Under the pieces are notes generated by a model. It saw nothing but the letters and a program-made list of their open reading frames with translations. It had not been told where the DNA came from and made no database searches. Below are positions 43,039 to 51,834 of a stretch of 60,396 nt of DNA, piece by piece. The position numbers and the translations under genes are program-made. The stretch is from CAWFKW01 sp964568655 (GTDB lineage: Bacteria > Bacteroidota > Ignavibacteria > Tepidaquicellales > OLB5): the NCBI GenBank assembly GCA_964568655.1, contig CAZMRG010000002.1, forward strand, positions 1 to 60,396. Reading direction: 5' to 3'. Position 1 is the first letter of the stretch. Each line of letters starts with the position of its first letter.

Positions 43039-44124
43039 CTATCTTTTCATCTTGGGATCAAACGCATCCCTAAGCCCGTCTCCGATTAAATTAACAGCAA
43101 ATACGGTTAACATGATTGCGACCGACGGATAAATAGCCAGTCCCCAATTAGTGCCCGCTACAATATACTTATATCCGTCAAACACCATTTGCCCCCAGCT
43201 TGCGGTGGGAGGCTGAACGCCAAGCCCCAAAAAGCTTAAACTAGCCTCAAAAATGATGGCCGTTGCAAGTCCCGCTGTACTTGTGACGATTATAGGGCCT
43301 ATTGTGTTTGGTAAAATATGTTTAAAAATTATTTTTGTCGGCTTGTAACCCAAAGCTCTTGTAGCCTCGACATATTCAGTTTCTCTTAGCGAAAAGAACT
43401 GACCCCTCACTATCCTTGCGATATCAACCCAGCCTGTTAATCCTATTGCCACAAATGACTGCCAAAAACCTTTGCCAAGCACAACCGATAAAGCGATTAT
43501 AAATAATATAGAAGGGAAAGCCCACACAACATTAATAAGCCACATTATAACAGCGTCGCTTTTTCCTCTGAAATATCCCGCCAGCGCTCCTAATATCACG
43601 CCAATGAAAATTGAAATGCTCTCTGAAATTATTCCAACCGATAAACTAACCCTGCTTCCGTAAATCAGCCTGCTCATTATATCACGCCCGTAGCGGTCGG
43701 TCCCTAAATAATACTTTGGCTGTTTGTGCCAGTCTGATTCATCTTTACCATCAAGTTCAGCTTTTGATATGGATTTATTTGCAGCAGTGTAATCCAAGTA
43801 AAAAACCGAATCTGCTGTGACTCTTGTCACTTTTTGTATCGGCACAAAATCGACTCCGTTCATCGACTTCCTTACGAGCACGTTGCCTTCAAATCCTGCA
43901 GGGCGTGTTGCGTATTCAAGAGTCTGGTTTACAGGGTCGTATGGCGAAATCAATCCGGCGGTAACGGCAATGAGTATAAGAAAACATATCAGTATCATAC
44001 CCGCCATAGCCAGCTTATTGCGTTTAAATCTTATCCAGGAATAATACCAGAGACTCTTTGATGCCCGTTGTTTTTCAGCCTCGCTGTACTGGTCCTTATA
44101 GTCAAAAAACTGATTTTCAGCCAT
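43039..44124 (-). CDS. peptide/nickel-type ABC transporter permease (OppC/DppC family)
   Basis: This 361-residue inner-membrane permease belongs to the OppC/DppC half of dipeptide/oligopeptide/nickel importers. Marks are the N-terminal OppC_N-like RFKRNKLAMAGMILICFLIL followed by ISPYDPVNQ, YYLGTDRYGRDIMSRLIYGS, and the EAA loop YVEATRALGYKPTKIIFKHI which contacts the ATPase, with the ending GDGLRDAFDPKMKR. A longish extracytoplasmic loop (residues 65-150) is inserted before the LGTD motif. No OppB, binding protein or ATPases are near, so its partners must be encoded elsewhere. Confidence 0.9.
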   Translation of the reverse strand: MAENQFFDYKDQYSEAEKQRASKSLWYYSWIRFKRNKLAMAGMILICFLILIAVTAGLISPYDPVNQTLEYATRPAGFEGNVLVRKSMNGVDFVPIQKVTRVTADSVFYLDYTAANKSISKAELDGKDESDWHKQPKYYLGTDRYGRDIMSRLIYGSRVSLSVGIISESISIFIGVILGALAGYFRGKSDAVIMWLINVVWAFPSILFIIALSVVLGKGFWQSFVAIGLTGWVDIARIVRGQFFSLRETEYVEATRALGYKPTKIIFKHILPNTIGPIIVTSTAGLATAIIFEASLSFLGLGVQPPTASWGQMVFDGYKYIVAGTNWGLAIYPSVAIMLTVFAVNLIGDGLRDAFDPKMKR

Positions 44125-44213
44125 AATTTTGCTAAATATACCTATTTAAAACTAGAGATTCAAAACAATAGAGGGGGGTATGAGTAACTGTAATATCAGA
44201 ATTTGTGTTTTAT

Positions 44214-44252
44214 AAAAAAGAAAAAGCCGTCATGTTTTCATGACAGCTTTTC
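44214..44252 (-). terminator. intrinsic terminator of the T9SS gene at 44284
   Basis: On the minus strand AAAGCTGTCATG (44250-44239) pairs with CATGACGGCTTT (44234-44223), with one G-U pair, loop AAAA, followed by a T-rich tail. It lies 34 bases beyond the stop codon. Confidence 0.88.
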
Positions 44253-44283
44253 CGAGCGAGGAGGATAAAATAATAGATATGCG

Positions 44284-46137
44284 TTACTTCACGAGTATCA
44301 TTTTTTTGACGTCAACGTAATCGTTAGTCACCAGTCTGTAAAAATAGAGTCCACTTGAAAATTTGTCTGCCCGCCAATCCACTTTATATGTTCCGGGTTT
44401 CATTTGCTGGTCAACCAGCGTTTCAACTACCCTGCCAAGAACGTCATATATGCTGATATTGACTCTTGATTCTTTGGGAACATCGAACCTTATGTTCGTT
44501 GTAGGATTAAACGGATTTGGATAATTCTGCATCAACTTATATGTTGTGGGTATATATAAACTTTGATTTGTAATGCCAATGGGTGAAATATTTGTAAGAT
44601 AGAAATTTATTGTATCAAGATTTACTGTGCCTAATGTCACATCCCTCAAAGCTCTCCTGTATCCCATCCTGTCGCAAACCATCTCATAGTTACCCGGGGG
44701 TAGGTCCCTGACCGAGTAAGCCCCGCCCGGAACAGATGTTCCAATGTTGTAATAGTTGTTACCAATTCTTGCATAAACTCTTGCATCCGCAAGCCCCGCG
44801 CCGCCAACTGAAGCAAAAACTCCGCCGCCGACTATTCCGGAGCCGCCCGGATTAACAGTTTTGTTAACAGTGAAATTAACTCCCGTCATACTCCCGGTTG
44901 GGAAGAGTGTTACTGAATTTGCCCAATTAATTGTGTTGCCGTAAAATCCGAAAACAAAATCAGCTACTTCATCATCCTGATATGCGGCAATATCCGTACT
45001 GTCATTTCCCGGAATATGTATAAATCTGTAATAACCGTTAGTGATTGTTGTTGAGTCTACTCTTGTTATCAGTCCGGTTTGATAGTTATAATTTAAGGCA
45101 ACAACTTTACCGCTCGGGACTAATGTAGACGTTCCTGTATATGTTACATAACCTTCTAAAGTATATGGCGCGCCTTCTGTGCCTCCATTCAAAGTCTTTT
45201 GCACGTCGCCATGCATTCCGGCTGTATATCCAATATCTGGCCTTACAAAATAAACTGACTTCAGATCATTTGTTGTATTTGAATATTCTGAGTTCCATAA
45301 AATACTGCCATCCAGAGTTTTCAGAACCATTCCGTCATCGCCAACGGCGTATCCTGTATTGGAATTAATAAAATAAACGCAGTTCAAATCAACGTTTGTA
45401 ATTCCCTGCTGAACCCACGTGTTTCCGCCATCGATAGTTTTAAAAATAACTCCTGTTGATTGCGTAACGTCGCCTCCAACCATATAACCGGTTGTGGGAT
45501 TCGGGAAGCTGATGCTCCTGAACTCGACATTCTGCATTTGAACATTTATCTGGGTCCAGTTAAAACCGCCGTTTGTGGTTTTAAACACGATGCCCTGATA
45601 AGGCGGCAGCATTGTTCCTCCGCCAATAAAACCTGTATAAGCATTCAGGAAGAAAACAGTCTTTAAATTATAGTAAGCATAGGTAAGACTCTGACTTTCA
45701 AATGTTAATCCTCCGTCGGTTGTCTTTGTTATTGAGCTGTATTCGCCAACTCCGTAGCCTGTATTCGCGTCGGCAAAACTAATATCATTTACAAATGAAG
45801 CATGCAGATCGCCCCATGTTGTTCCGCCGTTAATTGTTTTATATATAGTGCCGTTTGCCACATACCCAGTATTGGCGTCAACAAACTTAACAGAAGTGCC
45901 GCCGGATATTTGAGGAATAACATACCAGTTAAAGCCGCCGTTGGTTGTCTTTATGCCTAAACCATCTCCGACCATGTAGCCTGTAAATTCGTTGAGGAAA
46001 GAAACAGAATTTAAGTTGTTAACGGTCCCGGAGTTCAGCTGATACCATCCTGATTGCGATTGCGCTTTATTATAAAAAATTATCATCATCAGACAAACTG
46101 ATGTAATGCAGATAATTTTTTTATTTAAGCCATTCAT
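44284..46137 (-). CDS. T9SS-exported Ycf48/BNR-like propeller protein
   Basis: This 617-residue protein has a signal sequence (residues 1-27) and about seven repeats of roughly 45 residues with the pattern TGYxVGxxxxxxKTxDGGxxW (for example NEFTGYMVGDGLGIKTTNGG, NTGYGVGEYSSITKTTDGGL), as in Ycf48-like and photosystem II stability/assembly factor propellers. A carboxypeptidase-regulatory-like domain follows (about 435-530: GGGVFASVGGAGLADARVYA). The T9SS domain ends it: QNYPNPFNPTTNIRFDVP, YDVLGRVVETLVDQQMKPG and VDVKKMILVK. Export to the cell surface is expected; function unknown. Confidence 0.9.
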   Translation of the reverse strand: MNGLNKKIICITSVCLMMIIFYNKAQSQSGWYQLNSGTVNNLNSVSFLNEFTGYMVGDGLGIKTTNGGFNWYVIPQISGGTSVKFVDANTGYVANGTIYKTINGGTTWGDLHASFVNDISFADANTGYGVGEYSSITKTTDGGLTFESQSLTYAYYNLKTVFFLNAYTGFIGGGTMLPPYQGIVFKTTNGGFNWTQINVQMQNVEFRSISFPNPTTGYMVGGDVTQSTGVIFKTIDGGNTWVQQGITNVDLNCVYFINSNTGYAVGDDGMVLKTLDGSILWNSEYSNTTNDLKSVYFVRPDIGYTAGMHGDVQKTLNGGTEGAPYTLEGYVTYTGTSTLVPSGKVVALNYNYQTGLITRVDSTTITNGYYRFIHIPGNDSTDIAAYQDDEVADFVFGFYGNTINWANSVTLFPTGSMTGVNFTVNKTVNPGGSGIVGGGVFASVGGAGLADARVYARIGNNYYNIGTSVPGGAYSVRDLPPGNYEMVCDRMGYRRALRDVTLGTVNLDTINFYLTNISPIGITNQSLYIPTTYKLMQNYPNPFNPTTNIRFDVPKESRVNISIYDVLGRVVETLVDQQMKPGTYKVDWRADKFSSGLYFYRLVTNDYVDVKKMILVK

Positions 46138-46237
46138 ATTAATGCCTCAAAAAATTGAGTAAATAAGTTTGATTTCGAATCGGTGAATATCCATATAGTA
46201 CAACACCCACTTCACCAGTTGCTAATTTAATATATTT

Positions 46238-46318
46238 TTATACAATTAGCAGTAAAATTATTATTAGCGCAATAGCTGCAACCTGTAAAATTAAATTTGT
46301 TCTTATGCTGCTATTCAT
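46238..46318 (-). CDS. 26-residue single-helix membrane peptide B
   Basis: A minus-strand frame of exactly 81 bases: MNSSIRTNLILQ, then VAAIALIIILLLIV and stop. It has a polar, basic N-terminus and about 17 uninterrupted hydrophobic residues to the C-terminus, which fits a small membrane-spanning peptide. The same layout occurs in the peptide 60 bases upstream. No Shine-Dalgarno is visible, which is common in this group. It is short enough to occur by chance; its twin is the main support. Confidence 0.4.
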   Translation of the reverse strand: MNSSIRTNLILQVAAIALIIILLLIV

Positions 46319-46377
46319 AAAAATAGTGATTTTTGTTGAAAATCAGCCCAAAGGCCCCGGTTTCAGGATCTTCACCT

Positions 46378-46458
46378 TTAAATAATCAGCAATAATAGCA
46401 AAAAAACAAAGATTAATCCAATAATCCCCTGAACAGATATTTTTATTTTAAAATCCAT
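46378..46458 (-). CDS. 26-residue single-helix membrane peptide A
   Basis: A minus-strand frame of exactly 81 bases: MDFKIKISVQG, then IIGLIFVFLLLLLII and stop. It lies 17 bases after the TrmB-type regulator gene and 59 bases before peptide B, all in one direction, and has the same length and design as B (basic start, C-terminal hydrophobic helix, Gln just before the helix). Function unknown. Co-transcription with the regulator is plausible from the spacing. Confidence 0.45.
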   Translation of the reverse strand: MDFKIKISVQGIIGLIFVFLLLLLII

Positions 46459-46475
46459 GGCATTTATTGAGTTAA

Positions 46476-47339
46476 TTAAATTCTATTCCTTTTCTTAAAT
46501 TCATCGATAGTAATAGCCTGGTTCCAGTAAAAATTGAATAAATCCTTCATATGCTGGGCAAACTCCGGGTTCTTAATTATAATGTCCGCCTGTTTGTACT
46601 TCGGCACGTTCTTTTCCCCGGTCATGTTGATAAAAATATTTTCCATATCAAAAACTGTGATGTTCGGAATCTTCACTTCCGACAGCCTTACATCTTCGCC
46701 GTTCTTACGGAATGTTTCGCACACTTTTATTAATTCCGCAGCTGAGCCTGCCTCGGGTTTACCGCCTTTGATTATTTTGAAATCAGGGCTCACCTGGTAA
46801 ATTGTTTTCACAACCCCGCCGCCCTTAACTATCCTTATCGCGTCTTCGTTCAAATCGTCTGATACCAGCCATTTAAGCCTGTACATACCAAGCACTTCGG
46901 TCTTGCTGTTCTTCAATAAGTCGGCGTATTTAGCCACTCTGTGAGCGTTTATTCCGCGGATAAGCTGAATGCCGATATCAGCGCCTTCATTTTTTTCGGT
47001 CTTGGCGTTGTATATCTCTTTAAGCTCAGAAAAAGTATCTTTAAGGCTTTCAAGCTTATTATGATAACCATCAGTATATTCGCGCATGATCTTATCCATC
47101 ACAATTTCAGGATCGATTATCTGGTAATTCAGAATTGTGTTGGTTTCGATCTCGTTGCAGAATCCTTTTTGAACGAACGATTTTAGAATATCGTAGATTG
47201 AATTGCGGATAATCTTGGCTTCTTTGGCAATTTCTGAAGCGCTCATAGGAATGCCCTTAAGTAATACTATGAATACTTTGGATTCATATTCTTTGAATCC
47301 AACCGATTTGAGCTTTTCTATGAGATTCTGTGTTGTCAA
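46476..47339 (-). CDS. TrmB-family transcriptional regulator
   Basis: The 287-residue protein has the TrmB winged-helix at its N-terminus (KLKSVGFKEYESKVFIVLLK, then ISASEIAKEAKI-like MSASEIAKEAKIIRNSIYDI, about residues 8-75) followed by a coiled linker (YTDGYHNKLESLKDTFSELK) and a TrmB-type C-terminal effector domain (GINAHRVAKYADLLKNSKTE, ENIFINMTGEKN). TrmB proteins sense sugars in archaea and other ligands in bacteria; the ligand here is unknown. Its immediate downstream neighbours are the two tiny membrane peptides, which may be its targets or passengers. Confidence 0.85.
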   Translation of the reverse strand: MTTQNLIEKLKSVGFKEYESKVFIVLLKGIPMSASEIAKEAKIIRNSIYDILKSFVQKGFCNEIETNTILNYQIIDPEIVMDKIMREYTDGYHNKLESLKDTFSELKEIYNAKTEKNEGADIGIQLIRGINAHRVAKYADLLKNSKTEVLGMYRLKWLVSDDLNEDAIRIVKGGGVVKTIYQVSPDFKIIKGGKPEAGSAAELIKVCETFRKNGEDVRLSEVKIPNITVFDMENIFINMTGEKNVPKYKQADIIIKNPEFAQHMKDLFNFYWNQAITIDEFKKRNRI

Positions 47340-47508
47340 TATTGCAGTAGCTTTAAACTACAGCAATATAATATATTGTTTTTCCTATGTCAAGTCCCAA
47401 TATGTCACTTAATTAGCTATCTTAACTTAGCGACTTAACTGCTGAAACACGCTTTTATAAATAAATTTGACGAAAAAAAGGTTTCGGGGCATAATATTTC
47501 AGAAACAT

Positions 47509-47536
47509 AAAAGGCAGGTTTTTAAGCCTGCCTTTG
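47509..47536 (-). terminator. hairpin downstream of RNA element A
   Basis: AAAGGCAGG (47510-47518) pairs with CCTGCCTTT (47527-47535). On the minus strand it follows the structured element at 47587-47653 by about 50 bases and is followed by TTATGTTTC, a weak U-tract. A matching hairpin with different arm sequence stands at the same place beside copy B (51682-51709). Confidence 0.55.
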
Positions 47537-47586
47537 TGGTGTTTAGGGAGATATAATGAAAAGAACAATTTATCAGAGGAGCTGTA

Positions 47587-47653
47587 CGCCGCCTGTTTTC
47601 TTTGTATAACCCTCATCCCTAGCCCTGAAAGGAAGTAGTTACAACAGGCAGCG
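47587..47653 (-). ncRNA. candidate structured RNA, copy A
   Basis: On the minus strand a 10-pair outer stem forms between 47653-47644 and 47596-47587 (one G-U), and a 6-pair inner stem between 47643-47638 (UGUAAC) and 47610-47605 (GUUAUA, one G-U). The loop carries the conserved word TTTCAGGGCTAGGG. A second copy at 51761-51828 keeps both stems with base changes that preserve pairing. The C-A mismatch that would occur on the plus strand becomes G-U on the minus strand, so I favour minus. It lies 84 bases after a T9SS gene. I do not recognise it as a known RNA family. The rest of the 397-base gap 47340-47736 shows no gene. Confidence 0.5.
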
Positions 47654-47736
47654 CAGGCATCCTACTCTTACATATATTAAAACAATTATTTTATCAATCC
47701 CGTTATCACCGGGATTTCAAAAGCAATCCTCCCTGA

Positions 47737-49488
47737 TCACTTTATCAAAACCATTTTCTTAGTGTTGACAAAATCGCCGGCTTGAAGCCTGAAGAAATAA
47801 ATCCCGCTGGAAAAATCAGAGCCGTTCCAATCCGTTTCATAACTTCCGGGCTTCATTGAATAATCAATGAGAGTTGTAACAACCTGTCCTATAGCATCGT
47901 ATATAACAAGCTTAACATTTTGTTCATGCGTTCCCGCTACATCAAATTTAATTTTTGTAGATGGATTAAACGGGTTAGGATAATTTTGATATAAATTATA
48001 TTTGATCGGAATATTGCCTGAAATTGTCTGCAGCCCGTTTACGCTGGTGCACAACCCATTGTAATAAGCCTGTTTCAGCAGATCAGAACTTGATAAAACT
48101 TCGCATACGCTTTGGAAATTATTAGAGCCTCTTCCGATAATAAAAGCAGCGGCTATTGTTTGTGTATCGCCTGAATTCATATAAAACGGACCTGTTGATT
48201 GCAGGTATCGCCTGTCAGATGAAATGCTATCATACCAACCGGTTCTATGACATGCATCCCCCGGATAATCATAAGTGGTGATTTGGTTTGTGATTGGATT
48301 CCTGAACGGAATTCCGCAAGGATTTAATCCTTTCAGTGAGTTATAGCCATTATCAATAAATCCCTGTATCGGCCAGCATGCCGTATTAGCTATGTTTTCA
48401 AAGATCATAGATGCATTCATCCCAATCATTTTATATCCAATGTAAGTCCGGTATGGAAGATGTACAGTATCAGAACTATTACCGGTATATACAAGCGGCC
48501 CCTGAAGAAACCTTGTACCGAGAGCCGGCGGATTGGCTCCATATTGGTTATCATTGTTATCAGCGTTATATATAAATGAAATATCCCGTGTCGTATCACA
48601 TCCTGCAGCATCGTCTGTGGCATCTCCAATATCAACGTCATTTGCAATTCCAAAATAGACGCTATCCCACAAGTAAGCGCTCTTATTTAGGATTTTCCAT
48701 CTGACAAAATAAGAATCTTCGAAACCCTGACAATTGTATGCATAAGCCAGCTGCTGCACTTCTACTCCCATTGGAAATGTACCGCCCGGCAATGATATTT
48801 CATGATTATGAATATTATTTGTGCAGCTGGAATAATCCATATAAGTCATAAAACAGATTTCAGCCGGCCTTGAATCGCCGAAACCAACACCCGGTCTGTC
48901 ACCGTCCCACCCCGGCTGGTAACCCGGGACGCCGTTCACTTCAACATATGGAGCGCCTTTATCGACGGGCCATGTGGACCATGCATCGTAATTTACGGCA
49001 TATGTATGGCCGCCGGCTACTCTATTTCTAACTCCGCCATTTACCAATGATTGGTCTATTAAGTTTACTAGAAATCCTTTCCATGAGGGGTCGTCGCAAA
49101 CAGACTGAGGAGGGACCTGGCCAATCACGGGAATATTACCCGGTGTAAAAATAGAATTGTACAAACATGAAGCCGTTCTGATATCAGATTGGCCGCCCGA
49201 AAGTTCAACTTTAGCCCCTATCCATATCCCTGTTGCAAAATCAGCTGACAATCTGGTTGAAGATGTTCCGGGCCAGATCAAACCCGAGATTGAACCGGTA
49301 TAAGTAATTTTATCGTAGTTTAAAATACCATCGCTTCTCAGGCATGTATTAATGTTATTACCATAGAGAAAGATATTGGAAACCGGAGCCGGAGATTTAT
49401 ATTGATTTATGTCTGATGAAAATATATTGTAATATAAACCGCTTAACAATAACATTGCAGAGATGAAGTACAAACTAATTTTTTTCAT
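47737..49488 (-). CDS. T9SS-exported protein of unknown function (paralog family)
   Basis: This 583-residue protein has a signal peptide (MKKISLYFISAMLLLSGLYY) and a large extracellular region with no domain I can name. Notable segments are WIGAKVELSGGQSDIRTASC, VIGQVPPQSVCDDPSWKGFL, the acidic NDVDIGDATDDAAGCDTTRD and NADNNDNQYGANPPALGTRF. This DxDIGDAxDDxxGCD block recurs in secreted proteins of related bacteria and may bind calcium. The T9SS tail reads QNYPNPFNPSTKIKFDVAGT, DAIGQVVTTLIDYSMKPG and NTKKMVLIK. The gene at 49585-51321 is a close paralog with an in-frame stop, and a shorter decayed relative lies at 51835. Confidence 0.85.
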   Translation of the reverse strand: MKKISLYFISAMLLLSGLYYNIFSSDINQYKSPAPVSNIFLYGNNINTCLRSDGILNYDKITYTGSISGLIWPGTSSTRLSADFATGIWIGAKVELSGGQSDIRTASCLYNSIFTPGNIPVIGQVPPQSVCDDPSWKGFLVNLIDQSLVNGGVRNRVAGGHTYAVNYDAWSTWPVDKGAPYVEVNGVPGYQPGWDGDRPGVGFGDSRPAEICFMTYMDYSSCTNNIHNHEISLPGGTFPMGVEVQQLAYAYNCQGFEDSYFVRWKILNKSAYLWDSVYFGIANDVDIGDATDDAAGCDTTRDISFIYNADNNDNQYGANPPALGTRFLQGPLVYTGNSSDTVHLPYRTYIGYKMIGMNASMIFENIANTACWPIQGFIDNGYNSLKGLNPCGIPFRNPITNQITTYDYPGDACHRTGWYDSISSDRRYLQSTGPFYMNSGDTQTIAAAFIIGRGSNNFQSVCEVLSSSDLLKQAYYNGLCTSVNGLQTISGNIPIKYNLYQNYPNPFNPSTKIKFDVAGTHEQNVKLVIYDAIGQVVTTLIDYSMKPGSYETDWNGSDFSSGIYFFRLQAGDFVNTKKMVLIK

Positions 49489-49528
49489 AATTCCAGGACT
49501 TTAGTTTTATTCATTAACGTTTTTTTAA

Positions 49529-49569
49529 GAAAAAACTTAAGCTCTCTCTTTTAAATCGGGAGAGCTTAA
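49529..49569 (-). terminator. intrinsic terminator of the paralog at 49585
   Basis: On the minus strand TTAAGCTCTC (49569-49560) pairs with GAGAGCTTAA (49546-49537) and is followed by GTTTTTTC. It lies 16 bases beyond the stop codon and just upstream of the next gene start at 49488. Confidence 0.85.
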
Positions 49570-49584
49570 AAGACAGATAAGAGT

Positions 49585-51321
49585 TTATTTAATCATTACC
49601 ATTTTTTTTGTGCTGATAAAACTCCCCGCTTCAAGCCTGAAGAAATATATTCCGCTTGAGAAATCAGAGCCGTTCCAATCCGTTTCATAACTTCCGGGTT
49701 TCATTTCATAATCAATAAGAGTTGTAACTACTCTTCCTATCGCATCGTATATTACAAGCTTAACATTTTGTTCTGTTGAACCTGCTAAATCAAATTTGAT
49801 CTTTGTGTTCGGATTAAACGGATTAGGATAGTTTTGAAAAAGCTCATATTTTTCCGGAACTAAATCTGATATTGGCTTTATGCCAATTATGCTTGAACAC
49901 AGTCCGCTGTAATATGCGTTTTTGATAGCGTCTGATTCCGTTAACAACTGGCAAACGCTTTGATTATTTGTAGTGCTTCTCCCTATAACAAATGCCATTA
50001 CAATTGTCTGCGTATCTCCCGGGTTCATTGTTAACGGGCCGGCAGACTGTATAGTACGCCTGTCGTTCGGCAAAGAATCATACCAGCCGATCTTATTGCA
50101 TGCGTCGCCGGAGAATTCAAATTTTGTGACATGCCCGGTTATAGGATTTATTCTGTTGTGTCCGCAGCCATCCAGGCCCAATAAATAGTTATATCCGGCT
50201 ATTGCATTATCAGGGTCGCCGAAACACGGGTCGCTAACATTCTGGAAAACATTTTCAGCATATAGTTTCTCCATCCTGTATCCAATGTAAGTGCGGTAAG
50301 GGAGTTTTACGGTATCTGAATTATTTCCCGTATATACAATAGGTCCCTGTATTAACCTGGAGCCTATTGCCGGGGGCGCCACTCCATATATAAGATCGTT
50401 ATTATCCTGGTTATATATAAATGCCATGTCACGCGCTGAATCGCAACCGGCGGCGTCATCTGATGCGTCCCCGATATCTGCGTCATTAGACACGCCTATT
50501 ATTGTGCTATCCCACACGGTAGCGCTCTTGTTTATTATTTTCCAGCTTATGAAATATGACTTTTCGTAACCGGGGCAATTAAAGATGTATGCAATCTGCT
50601 GCACCTCTACTCCCATCGGTTTTGTACCGCCCGGCAAAGACATTTCCTGCAGATGTATGCTATCGGTGCAATGAGTGTAATCCATATATGTCATAAAGCA
50701 TATTTCAGAGGGCCTGACCGTTCCAAATCCTACTCCCGGCCTATCGGCAAACCATCCGGGCTGGTAACCGTCAACGCCGTTAACTTCAACATAAGGAGCC
50801 CCTTTGGAAACAGGCCATGAAGCCCATGAATCATATGTTACTGTAAATAATTGTCCGCCAACCACCCTGCTTCACACGCCGCCGTTTATCAAAGAACGGT
50901 CTATAAGATTTACTACATATGGTTTCAAAGTAGGGTCATCGCAGACCGATTGCGGAGGCACCTGCCCTATTACAGGAATGTTTCCGGCAGTGAACAAAGA
51001 ATTATAAAGAGCCGCGGCTGTTCTAAGTTCCTTTTGTCCTCCGGGCAAAATAACTTTTGCGCCGAGCCATAAGCCTGAAGAAAAATCAATTGCCATACGA
51101 GTTGTATTTGCCGAAGCAGGCCAGATCAGATTTGTTTGATTCAGATAACCGTTAAATATGCCATTTGTCATAAACGGTATTTGCATATTGTTACCATATA
51201 GAGAGATAGTTTGAACGGATGGATGCATTATCAAAGGACTGTGATTATTGGGGATGTCTGCTTTAAGGGAAGATGTTACCAGTAATGTTGTCAGGATGAA
51301 GTAAAAACTAATTTTTTTCAT
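49585..51321 (-). pseudogene. T9SS-exported paralog interrupted by an in-frame TGA
   Basis: One continuous frame encodes signal peptide (MKKISFYFILTTLLVTSSLK) through DRSLINGGV, then TGA at 50874-50872, then SRVVGGQLFTVTYDSWASWP to a complete T9SS tail (QNYPNPFNPNTKIKFDLAGS ... STKKMVMIK). The intact paralog at 47737 has NGGVRNRVAGGHTY at the same place, so the stop replaces an arginine codon (CGA or AGA to TGA). The rest shares the VPPQSVCDD, DADIGDASDDAAGCD and IYDAIGRVVTTLIDYEMKPG segments. It is either a recent nonsense mutation, a sequencing error or a read-through site; as it stands the two halves would be 149 and about 428 residues. Confidence 0.8.
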
Positions 51322-51681
51322 AATTCCAGGACTTTAGTTCTTGAGACTTCTGTTTTATTTACGATGTAAAAATAACTATTGCATTTCGGTTTGACAAAGA
51401 TTTTTTAGTGTGTTTGTAATTCGTTAATTTAACATTGATTTCGAAGGCTGCTTTTAAAAAAACCTCATTTCTTTCTCATTTTGATGATTTCTCAAATCAA
51501 CCCAAAGACTCAAATTTCAGTTTGTTAAATAGAATAAGCGCCAATAATTACCCTAAAATAGCTCGTAAATTACGATTTTGTTATCAGAAATCGCAATTGT
51601 TAAAACAAACTTGAAATCGAAATCAAATATTCAACCAACGGGATTGTATCATCCGCATTACGGAACTCGCAAGAAAGAAAC

Positions 51682-51709
51682 AAAAGGCAGCCCGGTGACG
51701 GCTGCCTTT
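51682..51709 (-). terminator. hairpin downstream of RNA element B
   Basis: AAAGGCAGCC (51683-51692) pairs with GGCTGCCTTT (51700-51709), loop CGGTGAC. It lies at the same distance from element B as the hairpin at 47509 does from element A, but with different arm bases and loop. The stretch 51322-51681 is A+T-rich with no gene I can support. Confidence 0.55.
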
Positions 51710-51760
51710 GCAGTGTAAAAGGAGGAATTTGAAACATGGGTGAAATTTAAAAAGCACAAA

Positions 51761-51828
51761 CCGCCGCCTGGTTTCTCGTATAACCCTCTTCCCTAGCCCT
51801 GAAAAGAAGTAGTTATAACAGGCAGCGG
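51761..51828 (-). ncRNA. candidate structured RNA, copy B
   Basis: On the minus strand 51828-51819 pairs with 51770-51761 (10 pairs, one G-U at the same place as in copy A), and 51817-51812 (UAUAAC) pairs with 51784-51779 (GUUAUA), where copy A has a G-U pair. The loop keeps TTTCAGGGCTAGGG. It lies 7 bases beyond the present stop codon of the decayed T9SS gene at 51835. See copy A for strand choice. Confidence 0.5.
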
Positions 51829-51834
51829 CAGCGC

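Noticed and set aside
47545..47610. A small plus-strand peptide (ATG at about 47556) in front of RNA element A
   Set aside because: The matching ATG of copy B is followed by a stop after three codons and the reading frame is not conserved between copies.
47587..47653. Identification of the duplicated RNA as a known riboswitch
   Set aside because: Short matches (for example GGAAGTAG, as in glutamine-type RNA) were not accompanied by the rest of the consensus and are not kept in copy B.
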